Part shown: piece after piece, positions 1 to 7,510 of the stretch | Layout of the letters: every line of letters begins with the position of its first letter | How positions within the stretch are numbered: position 1 is the stretch's first letter | Assembly (NCBI RefSeq): GCF_963666195.1 | Contig: NZ_OY762653.1 | Span: forward strand, 930,001 to 994,000 | DNA length: 64,000 nucleotides | From: Trichococcus shcherbakoviae | GTDB taxonomy: Bacteria > Bacillota > Bacilli > Lactobacillales > Aerococcaceae | Direction of reading: 5' to 3' | Position numbers and translations under genes: made by a program | The notes under the pieces: generated by a model | Database searches by the model: none | The model's input: the letters and a program-made list of their open reading frames with translations, nothing else | What the model was told of the DNA's origin: nothing

Positions 1-341
1 TTACGTTCAACCATACGTGGGTCACGTGTTAACAGTCCAGCTGCTTTTAATGGTCCGCGGAAGTCAGGATCTACTTCTAATAATGCACGAGAGATACCGT
101 GACGAGCTGCTCCAGCTTGTCCAGTGAATCCGCCGCCGTTTACGTTAACGAAGATATCGTAGCTACCTAAAGTACCTGTAAGGTTTAAAGGTTGTTTGAT
201 TACTTCATATAAGTAAGCGAATGGGATGTATTCTTCCATGTCTTTTTTGTTGAAGATGATTTTACCTGTGCCAGGTAATAAACGTACGCGTGCAGTCGAA
301 TTCTTACGACGACCAGTTGCGATATATTGTGCTTGTGCCAA
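1..341 (-). CDS. rpsI: 30S ribosomal protein S9 (3' end outside window)
   Basis: S9 sits on the head of the 30S subunit, where its basic tail reaches the P-site tRNA. About 113 of the expected 130 or so codons are visible. The visible part ends in the conserved [11 protein letters not shown] stretch, so the basic C-terminal tail lies beyond the left edge. The start is TTG at 341-339, six or seven bases after a GGAGGG ribosome binding site. It follows rplM by 13 bp and shares its transcript, the usual L13-S9 pair. Confidence 0.96.
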   Translation of the reverse strand, partial: MAQAQYIATGRRKNSTARVRLLPGTGKIIFNKKDMEEYIPFAYLYEVIKQPLNLTGTLGSYDIFVNVNGGGFTGQAGAARHGISRALLEVDPDFRGPLKAAGLLTRDPRMVER

Positions 342-354
342 TGAAATTCCCTCC

Positions 355-798
355 TTAAATTAGGTTAGTGATATCTAAAACTTCTGGTAATTGAGCTTCG
401 TGTGGGTGAACTGCTTCACCGTATACGTGTAACTTAGTGAATTGTTTAGCACCTAAAGAGTTCTTAGGTAGCATGCCTTTAACAGACAATTCAACTAATT
501 TTCTTGAATTCTTAGCACGTAATTCACCAGCTGAAATTTGTTTTAGCCCACCTGGATAACCTGAATGACGGGAATAAATTTTGTCAGATGCTTTTTTACC
601 TGTTAATGTAACTTTGTCTGCATTGATAACAATCACATAATCACCAGTATCTACGTGTGGTGTGAAAGTTGGTTTGTTTTTACCGCGTAAAATAGTTGCA
701 ACTTGTGTTGATAAACGTCCCAATGGGATGTCAGTCGCGTCGATTACGAACCATTTGCGGTCGATCTCGTTTGCTTTAGCCATGTATGTTGTACGCAC
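355..798 (-). CDS. rplM: 50S ribosomal protein L13
   Basis: L13 is an early assembly protein of the large subunit. The 147-residue product matches the family length and carries family blocks such as GRLSTQVA near the N-terminus, [10 protein letters not shown] and VKGMLPKN in the middle, and [11 protein letters not shown] at the end. I chose the GTG at 798 because GGAGGAAA lies just upstream and the product then begins like other L13 proteins (MRTT). The longer in-frame extension to 894 would run through the untranslated leader. It heads the rplM-rpsI operon. Confidence 0.97.
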   Translation of the reverse strand: MRTTYMAKANEIDRKWFVIDATDIPLGRLSTQVATILRGKNKPTFTPHVDTGDYVIVINADKVTLTGKKASDKIYSRHSGYPGGLKQISAGELRAKNSRKLVELSVKGMLPKNSLGAKQFTKLHVYGEAVHPHEAQLPEVLDITNLI

Positions 799-877
799 GT
801 TTGTTTCCTCCATATTCTTCTCTGTCTGTTTGATCCAATTGAGTTTCCGGGGCTCATCGTGGGGCAAACAATACCGT
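799..877 (-). promoter_or_regulatory. 5' leader of rplM-rpsI, possible L13-type autoregulatory leader
   Basis: The promoter upstream implies a transcript start near 877, giving a leader of about 78 nt. It contains GCCCC repeated on both sides of a short turn, followed by GGAAAC. L13 leader RNAs are known upstream of rplM in Bacilli. Position and length fit, but I have not matched it to a covariance model. Confidence 0.45.
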
Positions 878-882
878 CTTAT

Positions 883-911
883 ATGATACGACATCCCAAA
901 GGAATTGTCAA
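883..911 (-). promoter_or_regulatory. Sigma-A promoter of rplM-rpsI
   Basis: On the minus strand a consensus -35 box TTGACA (911-906) and a -10 box TATCAT (888-883) are separated by exactly 17 bp. This is the best promoter match upstream of rplM, and it separates this operon from the accessory genes to its right. Confidence 0.8.
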
Positions 912-996
912 ACGATTCAAAAGAAATAATTTATCATTTACTTCGCAAAAAAGTCTCCACATACCGCATGGACCGCGACTGTGAAGGCTTTTCAGA

Positions 997-1350
997 TTAT
1001 TTTTTTAAATATAAATATAATTGCTCGATGACCTCGGCTGGCACAAATGGATAGGCACCTTTGCTGGAAGTCTTGTGTGGCTTGAACGCTTCGATGATAC
1101 TTTTATCCTTCACGATGTCTTCCACCGAAACGAACTCACCTTTTTTGGTGATCGTCAATTCAAATGCTTCGTATTCTTCGGCTTCGACGTTCTTTTTTGG
1201 GGTCGAGTAATGCGCCATGCTGGCTTGCACGGAAAGGACAACATCATTCGGGCATCCGATTGCTTCATAAAACTGGGGCATAGCGGCAGACACAAAATCC
1301 GGCACATCGCCGCGTGGGATGCGTTTGAGTTCCTTGATGAACGTTACCAT
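997..1350 (-). CDS. Hypothetical protein, 117 residues
   Basis: I do not recognise this protein. It is soluble-looking, with no signal peptide or membrane segment, mildly acidic in the middle and lysine-rich at the end (LYLYLKK). I placed the start at the second methionine (1350) because AAGGAGAG lies seven bases upstream; the first ATG at 1368 would overlap that site. It lies between rplM and metI, divergent from metI, where related genomes usually have no gene. I see no clear terminator before the rplM promoter. Confidence 0.7.
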   Translation of the reverse strand: MVTFIKELKRIPRGDVPDFVSAAMPQFYEAIGCPNDVVLSVQASMAHYSTPKKNVEAEEYEAFELTITKKGEFVSVEDIVKDKSIIEAFKPHKTSSKGAYPFVPAEVIEQLYLYLKK

Positions 1351-1488
1351 GTTTCCACTCTCCTTCATTCATTCTTATACTTCCATTATACGCGAGTTTC
1401 GGAATTTTAACATCATTCCAGCGAAATAACCGTTCAAGCGTGATCGATTATTTCTCGCAGCTTCACTGACTTTAAATACATAAAAATA

Positions 1489-1517
1489 TTGACCACTCTA
1501 AGACCTCATGCTACCAT
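1489..1517 (+). promoter_or_regulatory. Candidate promoter of metI
   Basis: TTGACC (1489-1494) and TACCAT (1512-1517) are 17 bp apart, about 75 bp before the metI start. The region 1369-1592 shows no S-box, T-box or other riboswitch motif that I can recognise, although metI homologues are often controlled by SAM riboswitches. Confidence 0.45.
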
Positions 1518-1592
1518 TGCACTAATATTAATTTTAAATGATAAATAAATGACAATGCACTCATGTGTGTCATTTCGCATAAAGGGGAATCG

Positions 1593-2708
1593 ATGATGGA
1601 TAAGATCAGCATTCAAAGTTATCTTGCGCAATTGGGCAACAGAAAAGACCCAAAAACCGGTGCCGTCAGTGCACCGATTTATTTGTCCACAGCTTATGGA
1701 CATCCCGGCTTGGGCCAATCGACCGGCTATGACTACACCCGCACAGCCAATCCGACAAGGGATATCCTTCAGGAAGGCTTGGCTGTGCTTGAAAACGGCG
1801 TCCAAGGGTTCGCCACAAGCTCCGGTATGAGCGCCATCCAGCTCGCCTTCAGCATTTTCCCGGTCAACAGCCATTTCGTCGCATCCAGGGATCTTTACGG
1901 CGGCAGCTTCCGTTATTTCCAGGATATGGAGAGAAAAGGATTCTACTCCTTCACTTATGTCGATGACCCGATCGATATCGCGTCCGCCATCCAGGACAAT
2001 ACGGCCGCTGTCTATATCGAAACACCGACGAACCCCCTGATGAAGGAAACGGATATCGCGGCTGTGGCTGAGATCGCCAAAAAACACGGCTTACTGGTGA
2101 TTGTGGATAATACCTTCTACACCCCTCTTTTGCAGCGCCCGCTAGATTTGGGCGCCGATATCGTCGTCCACAGCGCCACCAAGTACCTAGGCGGCCACAA
2201 CGACCTGTTGGCAGGTGCAGTCGTGACGAACGACAAGGCGCTCGGCGAACAGTTGGCTTTCCAATTGAACACGGCAGGCGGCACTTTAGACGCCTTCGAC
2301 TGTTGGCTCTTGGTCCGCGGGATGAAGACGTTGCCGTTGCGCATGAAGCAGCATCAAGCGAATGCAAAAGCTGTCGTGGCTTATCTGGAATCGGAAGATC
2401 TGATCAAATCAGTCTATTATCCGGGCAAAGGTGGCATGCTCAGCTTCACGCTCCATGATAAAGCATACATCCCTGCTGTGTTGGATGCCCTGAACATCTT
2501 CACTTTCGCTGAAAGCTTGGGCGGCGTGGAGAGTCTAATCACCTACCCGACCACCCAGACCCATGCCGATATTCCGGTTGAAATCCGCGAATCCTATGGG
2601 TTGACGGACGATCTGCTGCGCATCTCGACAGGAATCGAGGATCCCGATGATCTGATCGCCGATCTGCGTCAGGCTTTTGCGAAGGCTGCGGTCACAGCTA
2701 AAGTCTGA
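1593..2708 (+). CDS. metI: Cystathionine gamma-synthase / O-acetylhomoserine thiolyase (MetI type)
   Basis: This is a PLP enzyme of the Cys/Met metabolism family. It joins an activated homoserine ester to cysteine or sulfide for methionine synthesis. The 371-residue sequence closely resembles Bacillus MetI, with APIYLSTAY, SSGM, VDNTFYTP and the PLP-lysine motif HSATKYLGGHND (Lys near residue 197). The start is ATG at 1593 (or 1596) after AAAGGGG; the longer reading to 1563 lacks a binding site. It is one of only three plus-strand protein genes here. CysK elsewhere in the window supplies cysteine. MetC/MgL-like beta- or gamma-lyase activity cannot be excluded from sequence. Confidence 0.9.
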   Translation: MMDKISIQSYLAQLGNRKDPKTGAVSAPIYLSTAYGHPGLGQSTGYDYTRTANPTRDILQEGLAVLENGVQGFATSSGMSAIQLAFSIFPVNSHFVASRDLYGGSFRYFQDMERKGFYSFTYVDDPIDIASAIQDNTAAVYIETPTNPLMKETDIAAVAEIAKKHGLLVIVDNTFYTPLLQRPLDLGADIVVHSATKYLGGHNDLLAGAVVTNDKALGEQLAFQLNTAGGTLDAFDCWLLVRGMKTLPLRMKQHQANAKAVVAYLESEDLIKSVYYPGKGGMLSFTLHDKAYIPAVLDALNIFTFAESLGGVESLITYPTTQTHADIPVEIRESYGLTDDLLRISTGIEDPDDLIADLRQAFAKAAVTAKV

Positions 2709-2741
2709 TAAAGTAAATTGTAAAAGAAAATATGTTGAAAA

Positions 2742-2782
2742 CCTCCGAAGAGCGATAGCGCTTGACGGGGGATTTTATTTTT
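2742..2782 (+). terminator. Probable terminator of metI
   Basis: CCTCCG (2742-2747) pairs with CGGGGG (2766-2771), with an inner AAG/CTT stem, followed by ATTTTATTTTT. It begins 34 bp after the metI stop codon. Confidence 0.6.
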
Positions 2783-2785
2783 GGC

Positions 2786-2919
2786 GCTGTCCTCCGGGGA
2801 ACGACGGCTTCGCCGGAATTCGGACATATTGCGGGAGCGTCAGCTCCTGCGGGACGTGCTTCATAGGAGCTGGCGGAGATTGCAGAAGCTGTCCTCCGAT
2901 GAGCTATGGCTACACCGGA
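2786..2919. repeat. GC-rich intergenic element with two imperfect direct repeats
   Basis: Two 32-bp copies, at 2786-2817 and 2888-2919, start with GCTGTCCTCCG and end with CCGGA, 102 bp apart. Between them lies a hairpin-forming GGAGCGTCAGCTCC. The stretch 2783-2951 is richer in G and C than its surroundings and carries no convincing gene. Both strands stay open in one frame, but that follows from the base composition. It resembles dispersed small intergenic repeats, though I cannot see other copies in this window. Confidence 0.55.
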
Positions 2920-2951
2920 GCTGGCGCTGATTTCCGTTTCCCAAGCACGCA

Positions 2952-2998
2952 AAAAAGCGGGTGTGGAAAAGATTTCCTCTTTTCCACACCCGCTTTTT
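2952..2998. terminator. Strong bidirectional terminator between metI and chorismate mutase gene
   Basis: A perfect 20-bp inverted repeat (arms 2952-2971 and 2979-2998, loop of 7) has five A at one edge and five T at the other. It can therefore end transcription from both the plus strand (metI) and the minus strand (the truA-chorismate mutase unit). Confidence 0.9.
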
Positions 2999-3014
2999 CA
3001 GCATCCTTTTTGCT

Positions 3015-3281
3015 CTATTCTTCGTTCTGCTTGGTTTCGAATGCTTTTGTGATCGTCATCAGGGAACGGAAGAGGTCTTCCACGCTGTCTTCGTAGGCTT
3101 TGTTCTCGGTCAGCCCGCGCACTTTATCGAGCACCCTATCTTCCCTGGATTGGTCCAGGATCGGCAATTTGTGCGCTTTCTTGATCCGCGCAATCTCCGT
3201 CACCGCATCCATCCGGCGTTCGAACAGTCTTACCAGTTCCTGGTCGATTGCATCGATCTCCGCTCTTTCCTTTTTAAACAT
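3015..3281 (-). CDS. Chorismate mutase, AroQ type II, monofunctional
   Basis: Chorismate mutase converts chorismate to prephenate for phenylalanine and tyrosine synthesis. The 88-residue all-helical protein shows the AroQ pattern: an IDAIDQELVRLFERR first helix, then a basic IARIKK segment and a SREDRVL segment. It stands alone, without a fused dehydratase or DAHP synthase domain. I start at the second of two adjacent ATGs (3281), six bases after AGGGGG. It follows truA by 10 bp and is probably co-transcribed with it. No other aromatic pathway gene is nearby. Confidence 0.85.
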   Translation of the reverse strand: MFKKERAEIDAIDQELVRLFERRMDAVTEIARIKKAHKLPILDQSREDRVLDKVRGLTENKAYEDSVEDLFRSLMTITKAFETKQNEE

Positions 3282-3291
3282 CATCTTCCCC

Positions 3292-4065
3292 CTATCCATT
3301 CCTTAATCTTTCTTCATCGTAATAAACTTCCACGAGATACAATCCTTGCGACGGGGCTGTCGGTCCGGCTTTGCGTCGGTCCTTCACTTCCAAAAGGTGG
3401 TCGATTTCCTCGACCTTTTTCAGGCCGTCAGCGATCTGCAACAGCGTCCCCACGAAAATGCGGATCATATTGTAGAGAAAGCCATTGCCTCTGAAGGTGA
3501 AGACCAGCTCATTGTTTTCCTCGTCCTTCCTGACGCTCGCTTCATAGACAGTCCGGACCAGGTCGGTCTTGTCCGTTTTTGTCGAACAGAAACTGGTGAA
3601 GTCGTGCTCGCCCTCCAGTTTTTTGATGGCCTTTTCCAAATTATCCATATTGAAACGGTAAGGATGGTGCGTCGTGTAGAGTCGTTTGAATGGGTTCGGG
3701 AAGCGATCAAGATCGACCCGGTAAATATATTTTTTACCCATCGCATGATAACGCGAATGGAACTCCTCTGAAGCGAGCTCCACGGATTTGATCAAAATGT
3801 CATCGGGCAGCAAACTGTTCAACGCCCGCAGCAGATGGTCAGGCTTGATTGCAGCCGGGTAATCAAAGTGGATGACTTGTCCGAGCGCATGGACGCCCGA
3901 ATCCGTCCGGCCGGATGCATGGATCGGAATGATCTGCCCATTCGACATTTTTTTCAGAGCTTTTTCGATTTCCGTCTGGACACTGTTGCCGTTAGGTTGG
4001 ACCTGATAGCCCACATAACCCGTTCCGTCATATTGCACGATGCATTTGTATCGTTGTGCAGTCAT
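3292..4065 (-). CDS. truA: tRNA pseudouridine(38-40) synthase
   Basis: TruA isomerises uridines 38-40 in the anticodon stem of many tRNAs. The 257-residue protein has the catalytic motif ASGRTDSGVHA with the nucleophilic aspartate near residue 55, plus YDGTGYVGYQ at the N-terminus and a GNGFLYNMIR motif in the C-terminal half. A terminator separates it from the ECF genes upstream. It is followed closely by the chorismate mutase gene. The ATG at 4065 lies 12 bases after AAAGGGG, a slightly long spacing. Confidence 0.96.
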   Translation of the reverse strand: MTAQRYKCIVQYDGTGYVGYQVQPNGNSVQTEIEKALKKMSNGQIIPIHASGRTDSGVHALGQVIHFDYPAAIKPDHLLRALNSLLPDDILIKSVELASEEFHSRYHAMGKKYIYRVDLDRFPNPFKRLYTTHHPYRFNMDNLEKAIKKLEGEHDFTSFCSTKTDKTDLVRTVYEASVRKDEENNELVFTFRGNGFLYNMIRIFVGTLLQIADGLKKVEEIDHLLEVKDRRKAGPTAPSQGLYLVEVYYDEERLRNG

Positions 4066-4122
4066 GGTTGGCGTATGCCCCTTTCTTTTTCTGGATAATT
4101 TGTGGGATTATGGTTTTTTCTA

Positions 4123-4155
4123 TTTTAAAAGGGACCGGAAATACTACCCGGTCCC
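4123..4155 (-). terminator. Terminator of the ecfA1-ecfA2-ecfT operon
   Basis: On the minus strand GGGACCGG and CCGGTCCC (4155-4131) form an 8-bp GC-rich stem around a 9-nt loop, followed by TTTTAAAA. It lies 40 bp after the ecfT stop. Confidence 0.8.
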
Positions 4156-4194
4156 CAGACTCGTTCTATAGCGGCTGACTCAGCCTGTATGCGT

Positions 4195-4992
4195 TCAAGA
4201 TCGGAAGAACAATAACAGCCCTGTCAGTGCGACAAACGCCAGCAGACTCAGCGTATCGCGCAACTGCCAACTGAGGATGCGGTATTTCGTCCGGCCTTCC
4301 CCGCCCTGATACCCGCGTGCTTCCATGGCATTCGCCAATTCATCGGCACGATTGAACGAACTGACGAACAGCGGCACCAAAATCGGTGTGACTGCCTTCA
4401 TCTGCTTCACGATATTGCCTTCACCGAATTCGACACCGCGAGCCCGTTGCGCGTTCATGATCTTCGATGCTTCATCCATCAATGTCGGCACGAAACGCAG
4501 TGCGATGGAAAGCATCAAGGCGATCTCATGGACAGGAACCTTAAAGCGTTTCAATGGCCCAAGCAACTTTTCGATTGCATCGGTCAACGACAGCGGCATC
4601 GTCGTGAGCGTCAACAACGTCGAAATGAAGATGATCAGGACGAAGCGCATAAAGATGAAGGCGCCGTTGATCACCCCGAACGAAGTGATGCTGATCGGTC
4701 CCAGTTCCAGGTATGTTTCCCCGCCCCGTGTGAAGAGGATCTGCAGCAACACCGTGAACAGGATCAGCCAAATCAGCGGCTTCACACCGTTCAGAAAGAC
4801 CGACAGTTTGATGTCGGACAGGATGACGCACAGAAATGTGAACAATGTCATGATCAGATAGGTCTGCCAGTTATTGGCCAGGAAAATGACGAGGATGAAA
4901 TAGAAAGCTCCGATCAGCTTCGCTCGCGGATCCAGTCGATGAATCAGCGAGTTGCCTTGGATATAGCGCCCGAACAATAATTTATCCAACAT
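4195..4992 (-). CDS. ecfT: Energy-coupling factor transporter transmembrane protein EcfT
   Basis: EcfT is the membrane scaffold of group II ECF vitamin and metal importers. It links the two ATPases to interchangeable S components encoded elsewhere. The 265-residue product has an N-terminal LDPRAKL motif, several hydrophobic segments and the two Ala-Arg-Gly coupling motifs (QRARG and MEARGY). I start at ATG 4992, which overlaps the ecfA2 stop by 11 bp and gives the usual family length. The longer open frame to 5040 lies inside ecfA2. Confidence 0.95.
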   Translation of the reverse strand: MLDKLLFGRYIQGNSLIHRLDPRAKLIGAFYFILVIFLANNWQTYLIMTLFTFLCVILSDIKLSVFLNGVKPLIWLILFTVLLQILFTRGGETYLELGPISITSFGVINGAFIFMRFVLIIFISTLLTLTTMPLSLTDAIEKLLGPLKRFKVPVHEIALMLSIALRFVPTLMDEASKIMNAQRARGVEFGEGNIVKQMKAVTPILVPLFVSSFNRADELANAMEARGYQGGEGRTKYRILSWQLRDTLSLLAFVALTGLLLFFRS

Positions 4993-5893
4993 CGATGCCA
5001 CCCTCTTCCTTAGCGGCATCTTTGGAGCCTTTGTTCTCATTTATTTTCGCAATCAGCACAGCCGCCAGTTGTTCCGTACGCAGCGGTCTTTCGTTTCCGA
5101 AATCGATGCCTGTCTTTTTGCTGAATGTATCCAGGAAAGCCAGTGCGGACGGCAAGCCCAATTGTTTCTCCTGGAGCCAAGCGGCATCCTGGAAAATCTC
5201 TGCTGGCGGGCCCATCCGGACAACCGTACCTTTCTCAAGGATGACCACATGATCCGCAAACGTTGCGACATCATTCATCTGATGAGTGACCAATACGATG
5301 GTCAAGCCTTTGTCGATATGGAGTTGATAAAACATATTCATGATTTCGCGTCTGCCGGCAGGATCCAATCCAGCCGTCGGTTCATCCAAAACCAGCACTT
5401 CCGGTTCCATCGCCAATACTCCAGCGATCGCTACGCGTCTCATTTGCCCCCCTGAGAGATCGAACGGGGAACGCTCCATGAAGGACTCATCCAAGCCGAC
5501 CAAAGGCAACACGCGCCTCACAATCGCCATTGCGTCCGCTTCACTGACGCCGAAGTTCATCGGACCGAAGGCGATATCCTTCGCAATCGTCTCCTCGAAC
5601 AGCTGCGACTCCGGAAACTGGAACACAATCCCCACTTTTTTGCGCAGGTCCTTCAGGTTTTTGTTGTTCGATTTGTTCGTTATGATGCGGTCTCCGATCG
5701 TTACGCAGCCTTCAGTTGGCTTCAATAATGCGTTCAGATGCTGCGTGACCGTCGACTTGCCGCTGCCGGTATGGCCGATCAATGCCGTATAGCTACCGTC
5801 CGGGATATTCAGATTCACATCATAAAGTGCCCGATTTTCGAAGGGCGTTCCGGCCGAGTAGGAATAGCCTACTTTTTCGAAAGTAATGTCCAT
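4982..5893 (-). CDS. ecfA2: Energy-coupling factor transporter ATPase EcfA2
   Basis: This is one of the two ATP-binding subunits of the shared ECF module. With the ATG at 5893 it has 303 residues: Walker A GHTGSGKST (40-48), Q-loop FQFPESQ, signature LSGGQ (146-150) and Walker B VLVLDE (166-171). The start lies inside the last 25 bp of ecfA1, so the two are translationally coupled. The FPESQLF Q-loop context is typical of EcfA2 rather than EcfA1. Confidence 0.95.
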   Translation of the reverse strand: MDITFEKVGYSYSAGTPFENRALYDVNLNIPDGSYTALIGHTGSGKSTVTQHLNALLKPTEGCVTIGDRIITNKSNNKNLKDLRKKVGIVFQFPESQLFEETIAKDIAFGPMNFGVSEADAMAIVRRVLPLVGLDESFMERSPFDLSGGQMRRVAIAGVLAMEPEVLVLDEPTAGLDPAGRREIMNMFYQLHIDKGLTIVLVTHQMNDVATFADHVVILEKGTVVRMGPPAEIFQDAAWLQEKQLGLPSALAFLDTFSKKTGIDFGNERPLRTEQLAAVLIAKINENKGSKDAAKEEGGIDVG

Positions 5894-6708
5894 AACCAAC
5901 TCACCATCCCTTCCTCAGTCAAATATTCTTCAGGAACTTCCAGTCCCTGTCTCTTCAATTGGTATTTCAGCTTTTCAGGGAATGGGATATCCAATCCGAT
6001 ATCGATGATTTCCTTGCCCAAGCTGAATATCTCTTCCGGTGTGCCGATCCGTTTCAACTGCCCGGCTTCCATCACAAAAATGCGGTTCGCTTTGGCGGCC
6101 TCATCGATGTCATGGGTGATCGAAATCACAGTCAAATTTTCTTTTTCCTTGATCTCCTGGATGGTCTCGATGACTTCATGACGGCCTTCCGGATCCAACA
6201 TGGTCGTCGCCTCATCCAGGATGATGATGTCCGGAGACAACGCCACGATCCCAGCAATCGCCACCCGTTGCTTCTGTCCGCCCGAAAGACGTGCCGGCTC
6301 CTTATCCATGAAATCGGCCATGTTCACAGCCGCTACTGCATCAGCAACGCGCTTCACCATTTCCTCACGGGGAATACCGACATTCTCCAAACCGAAGGCA
6401 ACATCGTCCTGAACGGTCGAACCGACGAACTGATTGTCCGGATTCTGGAAAACCATCCCGATTTTTTTGCGTACATCCCAAACTGTCTCTGCATTCAAAG
6501 GTATCCCTTCAATGATCACTTCTCCGGAGTTCGCTTCTATCAAGCCGTTGATCGTTTTGGCCAAGGTTGACTTGCCTGAACCGTTTGGCCCGATGATGGC
6601 GATCCATTCACCCTGCTGGATTGTTAACGAAACGTTGTTCAATGCAGGTCTTGCATCTTCCTCTGAATAGGAAAAAGTCACATTGCGCAACTCGATAATT
6701 TCATTCAT
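5869..6708 (-). CDS. ecfA1: Energy-coupling factor transporter ATPase EcfA1
   Basis: EcfA1 is the first ATPase of the ECF module. The 279-residue protein has Walker A GPNGSGKST (40-48), the Q-loop FQNPDNQFVG typical of EcfA1, signature LSGGQ (141-145) and Walker B IIILDE (161-166). It is first in ecfA1-ecfA2-ecfT, next to rplQ as in many Firmicutes. A terminator after rplQ implies its own promoter within 6709-6900, but I could not assign one confidently. Confidence 0.96.
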   Translation of the reverse strand: MNEIIELRNVTFSYSEEDARPALNNVSLTIQQGEWIAIIGPNGSGKSTLAKTINGLIEANSGEVIIEGIPLNAETVWDVRKKIGMVFQNPDNQFVGSTVQDDVAFGLENVGIPREEMVKRVADAVAAVNMADFMDKEPARLSGGQKQRVAIAGIVALSPDIIILDEATTMLDPEGRHEVIETIQEIKEKENLTVISITHDIDEAAKANRIFVMEAGQLKRIGTPEEIFSLGKEIIDIGLDIPFPEKLKYQLKRQGLEVPEEYLTEEGMVSWLWTLLSKK

Positions 6709-6900
6709 GATGGCTGTCCTACTTTCTCTATAGTTGAATCTTACTACCCATAACCGTTCATCCGCCCCACAGCCAAGCGGGTATAAAAAAAAGATGAAAA
6801 TTACGGAAAAGGAATGTCTACTTTGTAAGTATAAACTACTCTTCCATATTTTTCATCCACTGTCTTGACACAGCACGGAAATAAAACGCTTTTATTTATA
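6709..6900. other. AT-rich intergenic region before ecfA1
   Basis: Nothing clear is visible apart from the expected but unassigned ecfA1 promoter. The short minus-strand frame around 6903-7091 runs through the hairpins described below and is not believable as a gene. Confidence 0.4.
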
Positions 6901-6950
6901 TATCAAAAGAAACTAGAAAATATAGTGGCATTTTCTAGTTTCTTTTGATA
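6901..6950. repeat. Perfect 21-bp inverted repeat
   Basis: Arms 6901-6921 and 6930-6950 are perfectly complementary around the 8-base loop ATAGTGGC. The arms are AT-rich and palindromic, with seven more A on the plus-strand side. It lies 150 bp beyond the rplQ stop, after the main terminator hairpin. It may be a second back-up terminator or a small mobile repeat. Confidence 0.7.
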
Positions 6951-6971
6951 AAAAAAGCACTTTTTTTGATG

Positions 6972-7009
6972 AAAAAATGCCCTCCCGAAGATCATGCGAT
7001 CTTCGGAAG
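6972..7009 (-). terminator. Terminator of the S10-spc-alpha operon
   Basis: On the minus strand a 12-bp stem with one G-U pair (7009-6998 with 6993-6982) closes on a 4-base loop and is followed by GCATTTTTT. It lies about 95 bp after the rplQ stop. Confidence 0.75.
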
Positions 7010-7103
7010 AACCTTGAGCTAGACTAGGGAAGCCAGAAGCAATCCCATCATCATAACACTCTATTTCATCTAAAAGTGAACGTTTCATCATTATGCGATT
7101 GAA

Positions 7104-7484
7104 TTATACTAATTCAATGATAACCATTGGTGCAGCGTCGCCACGACGAGGTTCTGTCTTCAAGATACGTGTGTATCCGCCTTGACGTTCTGCATAGCGA
7201 GGTGCGATATCAGAGAACAATTTTTGTAAAGCTGATTGAACAACGATTTTGTCATCTTCTTCACGTACATCTGCAACTTCGTTACGAACGTATGCTGCTG
7301 CTAAACGACGAGCAGATAAATCTCCACGTTTGCCTAAAGTAATCATCTTTTCAGTAGTTGAACGAATTTCTTTAGCACGAGCTTCAGTTGTAACGATTCG
7401 TTCGTTGATGAGTAAGTCAGTAGTCAAATCACGAAGCATTGCTTTTCTTTGGGCGCTTGTGCGTCCTAATTTACGGTAAGCCAT
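7104..7484 (-). CDS. rplQ: 50S ribosomal protein L17
   Basis: L17 lies near the peptide exit side of the large subunit. The 126-residue protein begins [20 protein letters not shown] and ends with [12 protein letters not shown], both diagnostic. It is the last gene of the alpha operon and is preceded by AAGGAGGAAAA. It follows rpoA by 26 bp. Confidence 0.97.
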   Translation of the reverse strand: MAYRKLGRTSAQRKAMLRDLTTDLLINERIVTTEARAKEIRSTTEKMITLGKRGDLSARRLAAAYVRNEVADVREEDDKIVVQSALQKLFSDIAPRYAERQGGYTRILKTEPRRGDAAPMVIIELV

Positions 7485-7510
7485 CCTAGGTTTTCCTCCT
7501 TTGTACAGTA

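Noticed and set aside
1369-1592. Possible SAM riboswitch or T-box before metI
   Set aside because: No S-box core, SMK box or T-box sequence is present and no terminator hairpin lies before the start codon.
2698-2952. Minus-strand open frame through the repeat element after metI
   Set aside because: It arises from GC-rich repeats, has no start signal and ends inside metI.
4447-4980. Long plus-strand open frame opposite ecfT
   Set aside because: It lies entirely on the complement of a well-supported gene, has no ribosome binding site and its product is a low-complexity mirror of codon bias.
6903-7091. 62-codon minus-strand frame after rplQ
   Set aside because: It runs through a terminator and a perfect inverted repeat and lacks a ribosome binding site.
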